Source of the DNA: Fidelibacterota bacterium
Lineage (GTDB): Bacteria; Fidelibacterota; Marinisomatia; Marinisomatales; UBA1611
DNA length: 32,265 nucleotides
Assembly: GCA_018671775.1 (NCBI GenBank)
Contig: JABHGY010000036.1
Coordinates: forward strand, 1-32,265
Direction: 5' to 3'
Part shown: positions 1 to 8,889 of the stretch, piece after piece
How the letters are laid out: each line of letters begins with the position of its first letter
Numbering within the stretch: the stretch's first letter is position 1
Made by a program: the position numbers and the translations under genes
Notes under the pieces: model-generated
The model's database searches: none
The model's input: only the letters and a program-made list of their open reading frames with translations
Told to the model about the DNA's origin: nothing

Positions 1-147
1 GGCACTCAATCTCCTTCTTTGCAAAAAGGAATTGGCTTAGGTTATGTGAATATACCGTATCATAAATTTGGGCAAACATTGGAAATTGATATTCGGGGTA
101 AACGAAAAAAGGCGGAAATTGTGAAGGCTTTTATTAGTAAAAATTAG
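1..147 (+). CDS. gcvT: Aminomethyltransferase (glycine cleavage T protein), C-terminal fragment; 5' end outside window
   Basis: Frame 1 reads GTQSPSLQKGIGLGYVNIPYHKFGQTLEIDIRGKRKKAEIVKAFISKN*, which matches the GcvT C-terminal barrel pattern (SPSL..GIG.GYV...G....I.IRGK...A.IV). Stop TAG at 145-147. Confidence 0.8.
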   Translation, partial: GTQSPSLQKGIGLGYVNIPYHKFGQTLEIDIRGKRKKAEIVKAFISKN

Positions 148-212
148 GTTCTCTGTTTGCTTACATTCGGCACTTGTTCGGGGCTCTGAGTGAATAGTCA
201 AGGATAAGGCTG

Positions 213-218
213 TATAAT
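213..218 (+). promoter_or_regulatory. Candidate -10 box (TATAAT) upstream of ffh
   Basis: Exact TATAAT preceded by TG (TGTATAAT) in the 143 bp gcvT-ffh gap. No good -35 is visible at 17 bp spacing. Confidence 0.3.
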
Positions 219-259
219 TATCTAAATAAAAAAATTGTCTTATGAAAAAGAGCCGTGTA

Positions 260-287
260 ATTTCAAAGGCTATAAACCTATTGAAAT
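260..287 (+). promoter_or_regulatory. Hairpin in ffh leader immediately upstream of the start codon
   Basis: ATTTCAAAGG (260-269) pairs with CCT-a-TTGAAAT (277-287): 10 bp with one bulged A, loop CTATAAA. It ends 3 nt before the ATG at 291. Confidence 0.45.
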
Positions 288-290
288 TAG

Positions 291-1622
291 ATGTTTGATC
301 AAATAACAGATAAATTCGATTCGGTCTTTAGGTCTTTACGAGGCCTTGGAAAGATTACGGATCGAAATATAAACGATACCACGCGAGAGGTGCGCCGAGT
401 CCTATTGGATGCGGATGTGAATTTTCGTGTTGCTCGTGATTTCATTAAACGTGTTCAAAAGAGAGCGCAGGGAACAAAAGTCACAAAATCTGTTAAGCCT
501 GGTGAACAATTTATTAAAATCATTCACGAAGAAATGGTGCAATTATTAGGCGGAACATCGGAAACATTAGATTTGTCACAGAAACCGTCTGTCATTTTGA
601 TGGCAGGTTTACAAGGATCGGGAAAGACAACATCAGCCTCAAAATTGGCTTATTATCTCAAACAAAAAGGAAAAAAAGTATTATTGGTCGCGGCAGATGT
701 TTATCGTCCCGCAGCCATTGAGCAATTAAAAGCCTTGGGTCAAAAAGCAGGAACAAAAGTTTATGATGAAGGCGCAGGGGATCCGATTGCGATTTGTAAA
801 AATGCCATTGATGAGGCCAAATCTACTAATATTGATGTTGTTATCCTTGATACAGCTGGCCGTTTGCATGTGGACGGAGAAATGATGGCTGAGATTCAGT
901 CCATTTTTGAAGAAACCAAACCACAGGAAATTTTATTTGTGGCAGATGGAATGACCGGGCAAGATGCGGTAAATTCAGCACAAGTATTTAATGAAGCGCT
1001 TCCATTGACGGGTATTATCCTCACGAAAATGGATGGAGATGCACGAGGTGGCGCTGCAGTGTCTATTCGAGAGGTGACAGGGAAACCTATCAAATTTATT
1101 GGGGTTTCAGAAAAATTAGATGGATTGCAAATTTTTGAGCCTAAGCGCATTGCAGATCGGATTCTAGGCTTTGGTGATGTGATTTCATTTGTAGAAAAAG
1201 CACAGTCAATTGTGGACGAAAAAGAAGCAAAACTTCTTCAGAAAAAGATGATGAAGAATACGTTTGATTTGGAAGATTTTCGTGGACAAATGAAGCAATT
1301 AAAGCAAATGGGTTCCATGAAGCAATTGATGGGTATGATGCCTGGTATGAATCGCAAAATGCTAAAAGGCATGAGCTTCGATGATAAACAAATCGATTGG
1401 ACAGAAGCCATTATCAATTCAATGACAACAGACGAACGTCATAATCCAAAAATAATCAATGGATCTAGGCGCTTGAGGATCAGCAAAGGATCAGGACGAT
1501 CGGTTCACGAAATTAACACTTTGATTAAGCAGTTTTCACAAATGCAGAAAATGATGAAAAAAATAGGTAATTTAAAATCACTCAAAATCCCAGAAATGGG
1601 ATCTTTTACAGGACTAAACTAA
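291..1622 (+). CDS. ffh: Signal recognition particle GTPase Ffh (SRP54)
   Basis: 443 aa; NG-domain GTPase motifs (GLQGSGKTT, DTAGR, TKMDGDARGG) and Met-rich M domain (KQMGSMKQLMGMMPGM). Confidence 0.97.
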   Translation: MFDQITDKFDSVFRSLRGLGKITDRNINDTTREVRRVLLDADVNFRVARDFIKRVQKRAQGTKVTKSVKPGEQFIKIIHEEMVQLLGGTSETLDLSQKPSVILMAGLQGSGKTTSASKLAYYLKQKGKKVLLVAADVYRPAAIEQLKALGQKAGTKVYDEGAGDPIAICKNAIDEAKSTNIDVVILDTAGRLHVDGEMMAEIQSIFEETKPQEILFVADGMTGQDAVNSAQVFNEALPLTGIILTKMDGDARGGAAVSIREVTGKPIKFIGVSEKLDGLQIFEPKRIADRILGFGDVISFVEKAQSIVDEKEAKLLQKKMMKNTFDLEDFRGQMKQLKQMGSMKQLMGMMPGMNRKMLKGMSFDDKQIDWTEAIINSMTTDERHNPKIINGSRRLRISKGSGRSVHEINTLIKQFSQMQKMMKKIGNLKSLKIPEMGSFTGLN

Positions 1623-1633
1623 GGAGATACGCG

Positions 1634-2536
1634 TTGGCGACTACAATTAGATTCAAACGAATTGGAAGAAGAAATAGACCTTTTTACCGAATGGTTGCGA
1701 TTGACTCCCGGAAACGGAGAGACGGTGCAGCAATTGAAGAGTTAGGATGGCTCAATCCAATTGATAAAGACAAATCATATTCTTTAAAAGAAGATAGAAT
1801 CCTTCATTGGTTAAGCGAAGGAGCAACCTTATCGGATGCGGCACATTCATTGCTTAAAAGAGCAGGGCTTGCACATCGTTGGCATTTGATGAAACAAGGA
1901 TTAGATGATGCGACTATTCAAAAAGAAATGATGAAATGGTCTATGAACCGAGAAGATATATTGAAGAACAAGAAAAATAAAGCTGCAAAAAATGCAGAAG
2001 CAAAGGCAAAAGATGCTGAACCTGTAGCAGAAGAATCTACGTTGGAAGCCGAAGCACCAGCTAAACCTGAAGTAGAAGCATCGACTGAAGAAAACAGTTC
2101 TTCCGAGGAAACAAAAGTTGAGCCCGCTAAAGCATCAAAAAAATCTGATACAGATGAAACTAAGCCTGAAAATAAACCGGAAACGGAAGCTTCAGCTGAA
2201 GAAGCGAGTGCACCTGCAGAATCGGAAGATAGAACAGATGAATCAAGCGATGTGAAAGAAGATGCGCCAGAAAAATCTGATGATACAGAATCAAATTCTG
2301 ATGACGAAACGGTAGCGGAAGAAAGAGCAGATGAGTCGAAAGATGAAGCGCCTGCCGAAGAGACAAAAGAAGATGTGGAAGCATCTGTAGTATCAGAAGA
2401 GAAATCTGAAGAATCTTCTACTGAGGGAAAATCAGAAGAAAAAACTGAAGAGCCAAAAGAAGAAGCTCCCGTAGAAGAAAAAAAAGAGGAAGCACCTTCA
2501 GAGGCAGACGAAAAACCTGCTAAAGAAGAAAAATAA
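1634..2536 (+). CDS. rpsP: Ribosomal protein bS16 with an unusually long acidic, low-complexity C-terminal extension
   Basis: N-term MATTIRFKRIGRRNRPFYRMVAIDSRKRRDGAAIEELGWLNP is canonical bS16. TTG start with SD AAGGAGA at 1621-1627. Total 300 aa; about 180 aa of E/A/S/K/P/D-rich tail. Confidence 0.96.
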   Translation: MATTIRFKRIGRRNRPFYRMVAIDSRKRRDGAAIEELGWLNPIDKDKSYSLKEDRILHWLSEGATLSDAAHSLLKRAGLAHRWHLMKQGLDDATIQKEMMKWSMNREDILKNKKNKAAKNAEAKAKDAEPVAEESTLEAEAPAKPEVEASTEENSSSEETKVEPAKASKKSDTDETKPENKPETEASAEEASAPAESEDRTDESSDVKEDAPEKSDDTESNSDDETVAEERADESKDEAPAEETKEDVEASVVSEEKSEESSTEGKSEEKTEEPKEEAPVEEKKEEAPSEADEKPAKEEK

Positions 2537-2588
2537 TTGAGTTATTTAGATTCAATTTTTGAAAATGCTAATCTGATTGGAGGGTATT

Positions 2589-2822
2589 ATGCATGAGTTT
2601 ATTGAAAGCACAATCAAATTATTAGTCGATAATCCAGATGAAGTCAAGGTGAATATCGTTGAAACAGAAGACAGAATTGTCTATGAATTGACGGTTGGTG
2701 AAGGTGACTTTGGAATGGTGATTGGAAAGAAAGGTCGCAATATCTCCGCTTTAAGAACACTCGTTTTTGCTGTCAATGCAAAAGAGGGTGGGAAAAAAGC
2801 GCGATTGGACATTATCGATTAG
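2589..2822 (+). CDS. khpA: KH-domain RNA-binding protein (KhpA/YlqC family)
   Basis: KH motif GDFGMVIGKKGRNISALRTLV; location between rpsP and rimM. ATG at 2589 follows SD GGAGGG, so it is preferred over the TTG at 2577. Confidence 0.92.
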   Translation: MHEFIESTIKLLVDNPDEVKVNIVETEDRIVYELTVGEGDFGMVIGKKGRNISALRTLVFAVNAKEGGKKARLDIID

Positions 2823-2831
2823 TAAAATTTG

Positions 2832-3332
2832 ATGTCACGCATTCATCCTATAGCAAAAATTACAACTACATCTGGATTAAAAGGTGAAGTGCGCTTGCGC
2901 CCTTTATCTCGATATTTTGATGAATATATGAATGATAAATCCTTGATGATTGGATTTTCGCCAGACACATCAACCGACATGAATATTGAAAAAACCATTG
3001 GTATTGGCAAAAAAGTCCGATTTAAATTTGAAGGCGTCAATTCCATTGATGACGCAGAGCGTCTCATTGGTCAAACGATTTTTATTGAAGCATCTGAATT
3101 TGATGCGATTAATTACATTTCCAGTGAACTTATTGGATCGTTTGTGGTCACAGATGATGGTGAAATGGTTGGCGCATTACAGGATGTAATTTGGTTACCA
3201 AATAATGATGTTTATGTTATTCATGATGGTGAAAAGGAGCGATTAATTCCAGTCATTCCAGAAGTGGTAAAAGGGGTTGATTTTGAAGAGAAAATGATTC
3301 TGATTACGCCTATGGATGGTTTGCTCGATTGA
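2832..3332 (+). CDS. rimM: 16S rRNA processing protein RimM
   Basis: N-term IAKITTTSGLKGEVRLRPLS and C-term PRC-barrel (DVIWLPNNDVYVI...RLIPVIPEVV); conserved rpsP-rimM-trmD order. Confidence 0.93.
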   Translation: MSRIHPIAKITTTSGLKGEVRLRPLSRYFDEYMNDKSLMIGFSPDTSTDMNIEKTIGIGKKVRFKFEGVNSIDDAERLIGQTIFIEASEFDAINYISSELIGSFVVTDDGEMVGALQDVIWLPNNDVYVIHDGEKERLIPVIPEVVKGVDFEEKMILITPMDGLLD

Positions 3333-4048
3333 AACATTTTGCCCTGATAACACCAGTTCCGGGCACGATAGAAACGCTTATTGAAAATAGTATCTTGCGT
3401 AAGGCAAGAACCGAAGGAATCGTTCAATTTCATGTGATTGATCTCCGCGATTTTGGAAAAGGCAATTATCGTCAGATCGACGATAAACCTTTTGGAGGTG
3501 GAGATGGCATGATTCTGATGGCAGAACCGCTTTCTCAGGCCATTGAAATGGCCATTGAAAAAGTTGGAGGATTGGAAGGAACACACATTGTTTTTCCATC
3601 ACCAAGTGGTCAAATTTGGTCTCAAGATGTGGCGACGGAATGCAGTCAGCTTGAACGTGTCATATTCATCTGTGGTCACTACAAAGGCATTGATGAACGC
3701 ATAATTGAAAAATATGTGACGCATGAATATTCCATTGGAGATTTTGTCCTTACCAGCGGTGAAGTTCCCGCTATGTTAATATTGGATAGTATGGTCCGCT
3801 TGATTCCTGGAGTTTTGAATTCCATTGAGTCGGCATTGACTGATTCTTTTCCACATGGATTATTGGATCATCCTCATTATACGCAACCACGGATTGTGGA
3901 TGATGTGGCTGTTCCGGATGTTCTTTTGAGTGGGCATCACGCAAAAATACAAAAGTGGAAGAAAGAAAAAAGAGAAGAACGGACACAAAAAAAGCGTCCT
4001 GATCTTTGGAAAAAATATTTATCAGAAAAAAATAGAAATGGAGAATAA
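3329..4048 (+). CDS. trmD: tRNA (guanine-N1)-methyltransferase TrmD
   Basis: [58 protein letters not shown] motifs. TTG start overlaps rimM stop. Confidence 0.97.
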   Translation: MKHFALITPVPGTIETLIENSILRKARTEGIVQFHVIDLRDFGKGNYRQIDDKPFGGGDGMILMAEPLSQAIEMAIEKVGGLEGTHIVFPSPSGQIWSQDVATECSQLERVIFICGHYKGIDERIIEKYVTHEYSIGDFVLTSGEVPAMLILDSMVRLIPGVLNSIESALTDSFPHGLLDHPHYTQPRIVDDVAVPDVLLSGHHAKIQKWKKEKREERTQKKRPDLWKKYLSEKNRNGE

Positions 4049-4050
4049 AA

Positions 4051-4395
4051 ATGGACAAAGTATTTGAAGCAGTAAAAGACCAACTTAAAAGTGATATTCC
4101 AGAATTTGGTTCTGGCGACACTGTGATTGTTGACGTACGTGTACGTGAAGGAAGTAAAGAAAGAATTCAGCAATACGAAGGTGTGGTTATTGCTCGTCAT
4201 GGTAAAAAAACCATGGATGCGACCTTTACTGTTCGTAAAATTTCAAATGGAATCGGTGTTGAAAGAATTTTTCCACTTCACTCGCCCAGCGTTGCTAAAA
4301 TTAATGTAAAACGCCGCGGAAAAGTGAGACGCGCGAAACTCAATTATCTAAGAAAGTTGACGGGTAAAGCAACCCGTATCGCTGAAAAACGATAA
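4051..4395 (+). CDS. rplS: Ribosomal protein bL19
   Basis: [30 protein letters not shown]...[39 protein letters not shown] upstream. Confidence 0.97.
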   Translation: MDKVFEAVKDQLKSDIPEFGSGDTVIVDVRVREGSKERIQQYEGVVIARHGKKTMDATFTVRKISNGIGVERIFPLHSPSVAKINVKRRGKVRRAKLNYLRKLTGKATRIAEKR

Positions 4396-4416
4396 TTGAA
4401 CATTTTGCTAATTTAT

Positions 4417-4450
4417 AGCCCCTCTATCTTAGCATAGTAGGGGCTTTTTT
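4417..4450 (+). terminator. Rho-independent terminator after rplS
   Basis: AGCCCCTCTAT-CTTAGC-ATAGtAGGGGCT (one bulged T) followed by TTTTTT. Confidence 0.85.
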
Positions 4451-4454
4451 GTTT

Positions 4455-5615
4455 ATGAATCGTGACGAAAAAATATTACTCGCCATTACGGGACTTTCCC
4501 ATCTATCTGTCCATGTCTTGATGCTCATTTTTCCAGCAATTCTCATTGTGATGCAAAATCAGTTTGCGTTGGGTTTAGATCAATTGGGATTCATTGTTGC
4601 AATTAGTGCATTTATGTTCGGACTTGGCGCTATTCCTGCTGGCTATTTTGAATCTCGCTTAGGTGGCAGAAATCTATTGCTCATTTATCTTTTAGGAACT
4701 GGGCTTGTTTCTGTGAGTATGTTGCTGGTCGATTCCATTATAAATCTAACGCTTTTGTTGGGCCTTTTGGGTCTATTTGCAAGTATTTATCATCCAGCAG
4801 GTCTAACCCTCATTTCTCGTCGAGTAAAACATTTGAGTAAAGGCATGGCTTTTCATGGCATTGCAGGCTCAACAGGATTGGCAATTGGTCCATTTTATGC
4901 TTCTATTTTGTCAGAAACCTACTCATGGAAAATGCCATATTTAATCATCGGAATTGTTAATTTTATTTTAGCGCTTGTTGTTCTGATTGTTGTGCCCATT
5001 TTATATAAAAAAAGAAGTGAAGAAGCAAAAATAGAGATCAATACGAACAAACAAGGATTGTTCTATTATTATGGGTTTACAATAATAAGTGGATTCGTTT
5101 TTGGTGGATTTACAACTTTCATGCCTACATATTTTGCACAAGAAACGCAATCGATATTACCTTGGATATCACCCGTAGTTAAAGGGGGTTTATTTACGTC
5201 GATTGTTTTTTCTGCTGGCGCGATTGGGCAAGTGATTGGTGGATATACGGGTGCCCGTTACCCAAAGCCGATGATTTTAATGTGGGTTGCTTTATTGAAT
5301 ATTCCCGTCTTGATATTGATGGGGATGACCAGTGGATTGATTTTAATATTCATTAGTTTATTTTTGGGCATATTTTATTTTGTCAGTCAACCAGTTGGGA
5401 ATGCTTTACTGGCAGATTTAACACAAGACGGTCATCGTGGATTAGGTTATGGTATCAGTTTCTTTCTAAGCTTTGGCGTGGGAGGAATTTCCGCTGCTTT
5501 CTCTGGATGGTTGGCGGAAATAATGAATACGTCAATGGTTTTTATTTTTATGGGAATTGCACTTTTTCCTGCTGTTTATTTTGCTTATGTTTTAGAACGA
5601 AAAGTCAATCCTTGA
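4455..5615 (+). CDS. Major facilitator superfamily transporter
   Basis: About 386 aa, repeated hydrophobic TM segments, MFS-like GLGAIPAGYFESRLGGRN and GQVIGGYTGARYPKP loops. ATG at 4455 preferred over TTG at 4449. Confidence 0.85.
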   Translation: MNRDEKILLAITGLSHLSVHVLMLIFPAILIVMQNQFALGLDQLGFIVAISAFMFGLGAIPAGYFESRLGGRNLLLIYLLGTGLVSVSMLLVDSIINLTLLLGLLGLFASIYHPAGLTLISRRVKHLSKGMAFHGIAGSTGLAIGPFYASILSETYSWKMPYLIIGIVNFILALVVLIVVPILYKKRSEEAKIEINTNKQGLFYYYGFTIISGFVFGGFTTFMPTYFAQETQSILPWISPVVKGGLFTSIVFSAGAIGQVIGGYTGARYPKPMILMWVALLNIPVLILMGMTSGLILIFISLFLGIFYFVSQPVGNALLADLTQDGHRGLGYGISFFLSFGVGGISAAFSGWLAEIMNTSMVFIFMGIALFPAVYFAYVLERKVNP

Positions 5616-5650
5616 AATGATTAATAATAAGTCTGAATTTCATCACCCTC

Positions 5651-7018
5651 ATGAATAAAAAAGATTTACAAAATATTCCATCTGTTAGCGAAGTATTGGA
5701 AATGCTAAAAGTTCATCATATTCATCATGATTACATGATGCAATTAATTCAAGCTGAACTCAAGCAGATTCGCGCAGAAATCATAAAAAATTCTTTGTCA
5801 TATTCTCGCACAAAAATCATTAATAATATAGTCACCAATGTTGAAAATCAGATGAATTCCAGTTTGAAAAATGTCATAAATGGCACAGGAATTGTCTTGC
5901 ATACCGGATTGGGTAGAGCGCCATTTCGAGGAAAATTATTGAAAGATGTGGCGAAAAAGTTAGATGGTTTTGTCAATTTAGAATTAAATCTCAAAACAGG
6001 GAAACGAGGAGAAAGACAATCTCATATCGATCCATTGATTTCTGCTATAACGGGTGCAGAGTCTTCCTTAGTTGTTAATAATAATGCAGCAGCGGTTTTT
6101 TTGGCGCTAAATACCATGGCAGATGGGAAAGAAGTTATCATTTCTCGTGGACAAATGGTTGAAATTGGTGGCGCTTTTCGTATTCCAGATATTATTGAAA
6201 AAAGTGGCTGTATATTAAAAGAAATTGGATCGACCAATCGCACCCATTTAAAAGATTACGAAAAGGCTATTTCCAAAAAAACGGGGCTCATTTTGTGGGT
6301 GCACACCAGCAATTATATTGTAGATGGATTTACGAAAGAAGTTGAGCTTAAAGATTTGGTCGCATTAGGGAAAAAATCAAAAATTCCTGTCCTTGCTGAT
6401 TTGGGAAGTGGTGCCTTAATCGAAATGGATAAAATGGGTTTACCAGCAGAATTACCCGTACGGGATATTGTGACATTAAATCCAACGATAACTACATTTT
6501 CAGGAGATAAGCTTTTAGGAGGACCTCAATCAGGAATCATGGTTGGGCGCAAAAAGTGGATGAAGAAAATTCACGCAAATCCTATTTATCGCGCAGTTCG
6601 CTCAGATAAGATTACGCTTGCCTTGCTAGACGAAACTTTGCGTCAATATAATCGTAATTCAGTCCACAAAAACAATATTGCCTTGCGACTCCTATCTACG
6701 AAAAGAATGATGCTAAAAAAACGGGGTGAAAAAATATTATCTGCTTTATCAAAATCAAAAATCAAATTATTAGGCCTTTCGCTTCAAACTTCGAAAGTTG
6801 AAGCTGGAAGCGGATCACTTCCTGTGCAAAATTTAGAAAGTATGGCACTTTGTTTTTCATGCAAATCTCAAAAGCCAGGTGATTTAGCCTCTGCTTTTAG
6901 GCAGGCAAAGTACCCTGTTTTAGGCTACGTTAAACAAAATCACTTTTTCATCGATTTAAAAGCCATTTTACCTTCACAGATTGATTGCTTAATTCAAACC
7001 ATTTCTGAGATTAAATAA
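5651..7018 (+). CDS. selA: L-seryl-tRNA(Sec) selenium transferase SelA
   Basis: NVINGTGIVLHTGLGRAPF, VVNNNAAAVFLAL, PLP-lysine motif TFSGDKLLGGPQSGIMVG; directly precedes selB. Confidence 0.96.
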   Translation: MNKKDLQNIPSVSEVLEMLKVHHIHHDYMMQLIQAELKQIRAEIIKNSLSYSRTKIINNIVTNVENQMNSSLKNVINGTGIVLHTGLGRAPFRGKLLKDVAKKLDGFVNLELNLKTGKRGERQSHIDPLISAITGAESSLVVNNNAAAVFLALNTMADGKEVIISRGQMVEIGGAFRIPDIIEKSGCILKEIGSTNRTHLKDYEKAISKKTGLILWVHTSNYIVDGFTKEVELKDLVALGKKSKIPVLADLGSGALIEMDKMGLPAELPVRDIVTLNPTITTFSGDKLLGGPQSGIMVGRKKWMKKIHANPIYRAVRSDKITLALLDETLRQYNRNSVHKNNIALRLLSTKRMMLKKRGEKILSALSKSKIKLLGLSLQTSKVEAGSGSLPVQNLESMALCFSCKSQKPGDLASAFRQAKYPVLGYVKQNHFFIDLKAILPSQIDCLIQTISEIK

Positions 7019-8889
7019 TGCAACAAATTGTTGTAGGTACAGCGGGTCATATTGACCATGGAAAAACCTCATTGGTTAAAGCCCTAACAGGCACAGATAC
7101 GGACACGCTTCCTCAAGAAAAAATGCGTGGCATGACCATAGACCTGGGCTTTGCCTATCTCAATGAATCCGTCACGATTATTGATGTACCGGGACATGAA
7201 AAGTTCATACGAAATATGGCTGCGGGCGCCTCTTCTATTCATGTGGGTTTATTGGTAATTGCAGCAGATGATGGCGTTATGCCTCAGACGCGGGAGCATG
7301 TAGAAATCCTGAATATTATGGGTATTCAGCAAGGACTAATTGCCATCACGAAAATAGATTTGGTGGACGATCCAGAATGGATTGATTTGGTGGAATTAGA
7401 TATTTTATCTCTCGTCGAAGGTTCGGTCATGGAAGGAAGTGAAATGTGCCGCGTTTCCACCGAAACGGGTGAAGGTATTGAGGCTCTCTCAGATCACTTG
7501 ATCAAAACGGTAGGCAAAGTGAAGATCGTAGAAAAATCAGGTTTATTCAAAATGAATGTGGATAGAGTTTTTAGCAAAACTGGTTTTGGCGTGATTGTCG
7601 CTGGCACAGTGGATTCTGGAGAGGTTCAACAAAATGATATGATTGAATGCTTACCTGGGAATATCCAATGTAAAATTCGAGGGATACAAAGCCATGGAGG
7701 AGAAGTAAAATTGGTTAAAATTGGAGATAGAGCTGCATTTAATTTAACCCACATTGAAAAGGGTGATATTGCTCGCGGTAGCGTATTGTCCTCGACAGGC
7801 TCACTTCAGACCAGCGATACACTCATTGTTTGCGTTACTTTATTAAAAAACACAAAATGGAAACTTAAAAACAAACAACGAATTCGATTAAACATTGGGA
7901 CAAATGAAATTTTAGCACGTGTAAATCTATTAGGAAGAGAACTGTCAGCAGGAGAAGAACAAAATATCTATTTATCTTTAGAGAAACCGATTGCAGTCGT
8001 GTCCGATGAAGCGTTTGTGGTGAGATCTTATTCTCCCATGGAAACGATTGCTGGTGCGTGCGTATTAGATACTCAACCCAAAACGTGGCGAGTTGAAAAA
8101 AACCATATAAGTGAACTCCCCACAAGTGCTAAAGATAGATTCGCCTATTGGGTCAACTCAAAATGGAAATCACCTAAAACAAAGTATGAATGGTCGATTA
8201 CATTTTTTGTGACAATGGAGAAGATGGACAATTGGATTCAAGAATCTGCCTTTATCGTGGAGCCAATAACCAAGCTTATTTATAGCAAAAAATCATTGGA
8301 ACAAGTCATGAACGCCATCGAAGAATTTATAGTATATTCCTATAAAAAGAATCCGCTTCGAAATATAATTCCAGGCGAATCTATTTTAGAAAATTTAAAA
8401 ATAGATTCACAATGGGGACATTATGCATTGGAAACAATGATTGATAATTACAGCTTAGAAAAAAAAGGTAAGGGATACAATATAAAAGGATATAGCTATA
8501 CACTTAATGTTGAAGATGAACAAAATCTGGAAGCGATTCTCAAAATATTCCCTGAAAATAATTTTGATCCAATTTCACTAAAAGATTTAAATAACGTTCT
8601 TAAACATCCGCCAAAACGTTTGAATGATTTAATTCATTTATTAAAAGAAAATATGAAAATTGTAGCTGTGGGAACAAATCTTTGGTTGAAAAAAGAATCT
8701 GAGGAAAAATTGCAAAAAGTGATTTCAAAATATTTCGCAGAAAAAGATAGTTTGTCCGTTAGCGATTTTAAGGACTTGACCAGTCAATCGCGCAAGGGCG
8801 CGATTCCACTTTTAGAATATTGTGATAAAAAGGAATGGACTGTAAGAAGCGGAAATGAACGTCAAAAAGGAGCAAAAGTAGATGACTAG
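7018..8889 (+). CDS. selB: Selenocysteine-specific elongation factor SelB
   Basis: GTAGHIDHGKTSLVKALTGTDTDTLPQEKMRGMTIDLGFAYL, DVPGHEKFIRNMAAG, ITKIDL; long C-terminal region consistent with winged-helix repeats; 1 nt overlap with selA stop. Confidence 0.96.
   Translation: MQQIVVGTAGHIDHGKTSLVKALTGTDTDTLPQEKMRGMTIDLGFAYLNESVTIIDVPGHEKFIRNMAAGASSIHVGLLVIAADDGVMPQTREHVEILNIMGIQQGLIAITKIDLVDDPEWIDLVELDILSLVEGSVMEGSEMCRVSTETGEGIEALSDHLIKTVGKVKIVEKSGLFKMNVDRVFSKTGFGVIVAGTVDSGEVQQNDMIECLPGNIQCKIRGIQSHGGEVKLVKIGDRAAFNLTHIEKGDIARGSVLSSTGSLQTSDTLIVCVTLLKNTKWKLKNKQRIRLNIGTNEILARVNLLGRELSAGEEQNIYLSLEKPIAVVSDEAFVVRSYSPMETIAGACVLDTQPKTWRVEKNHISELPTSAKDRFAYWVNSKWKSPKTKYEWSITFFVTMEKMDNWIQESAFIVEPITKLIYSKKSLEQVMNAIEEFIVYSYKKNPLRNIIPGESILENLKIDSQWGHYALETMIDNYSLEKKGKGYNIKGYSYTLNVEDEQNLEAILKIFPENNFDPISLKDLNNVLKHPPKRLNDLIHLLKENMKIVAVGTNLWLKKESEEKLQKVISKYFAEKDSLSVSDFKDLTSQSRKGAIPLLEYCDKKEWTVRSGNERQKGAKVDD

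Noticed and set aside
2160-2384. Minus-strand 74 aa ORF opposite the rpsP tail
   Set aside because: Antisense shadow of the purine-rich E/A/K coding tract; Leu/His/Pro-rich translation, no RBS or family resemblance.
3221-4200. Several minus-strand ORFs (75-121 aa) opposite rimM, trmD and rplS
   Set aside because: They overlap strongly supported conserved genes and have no recognisable domains.
4127-4309. + strand 60 aa ORF inside rplS
   Set aside because: Out-of-frame within a conserved ribosomal protein gene.
5616-5650. Possible selenoprotein or tRNA-Sec hidden near selAB
   Set aside because: Gaps around selAB are too short and no in-frame UGA continuation or tRNA cloverleaf was seen.
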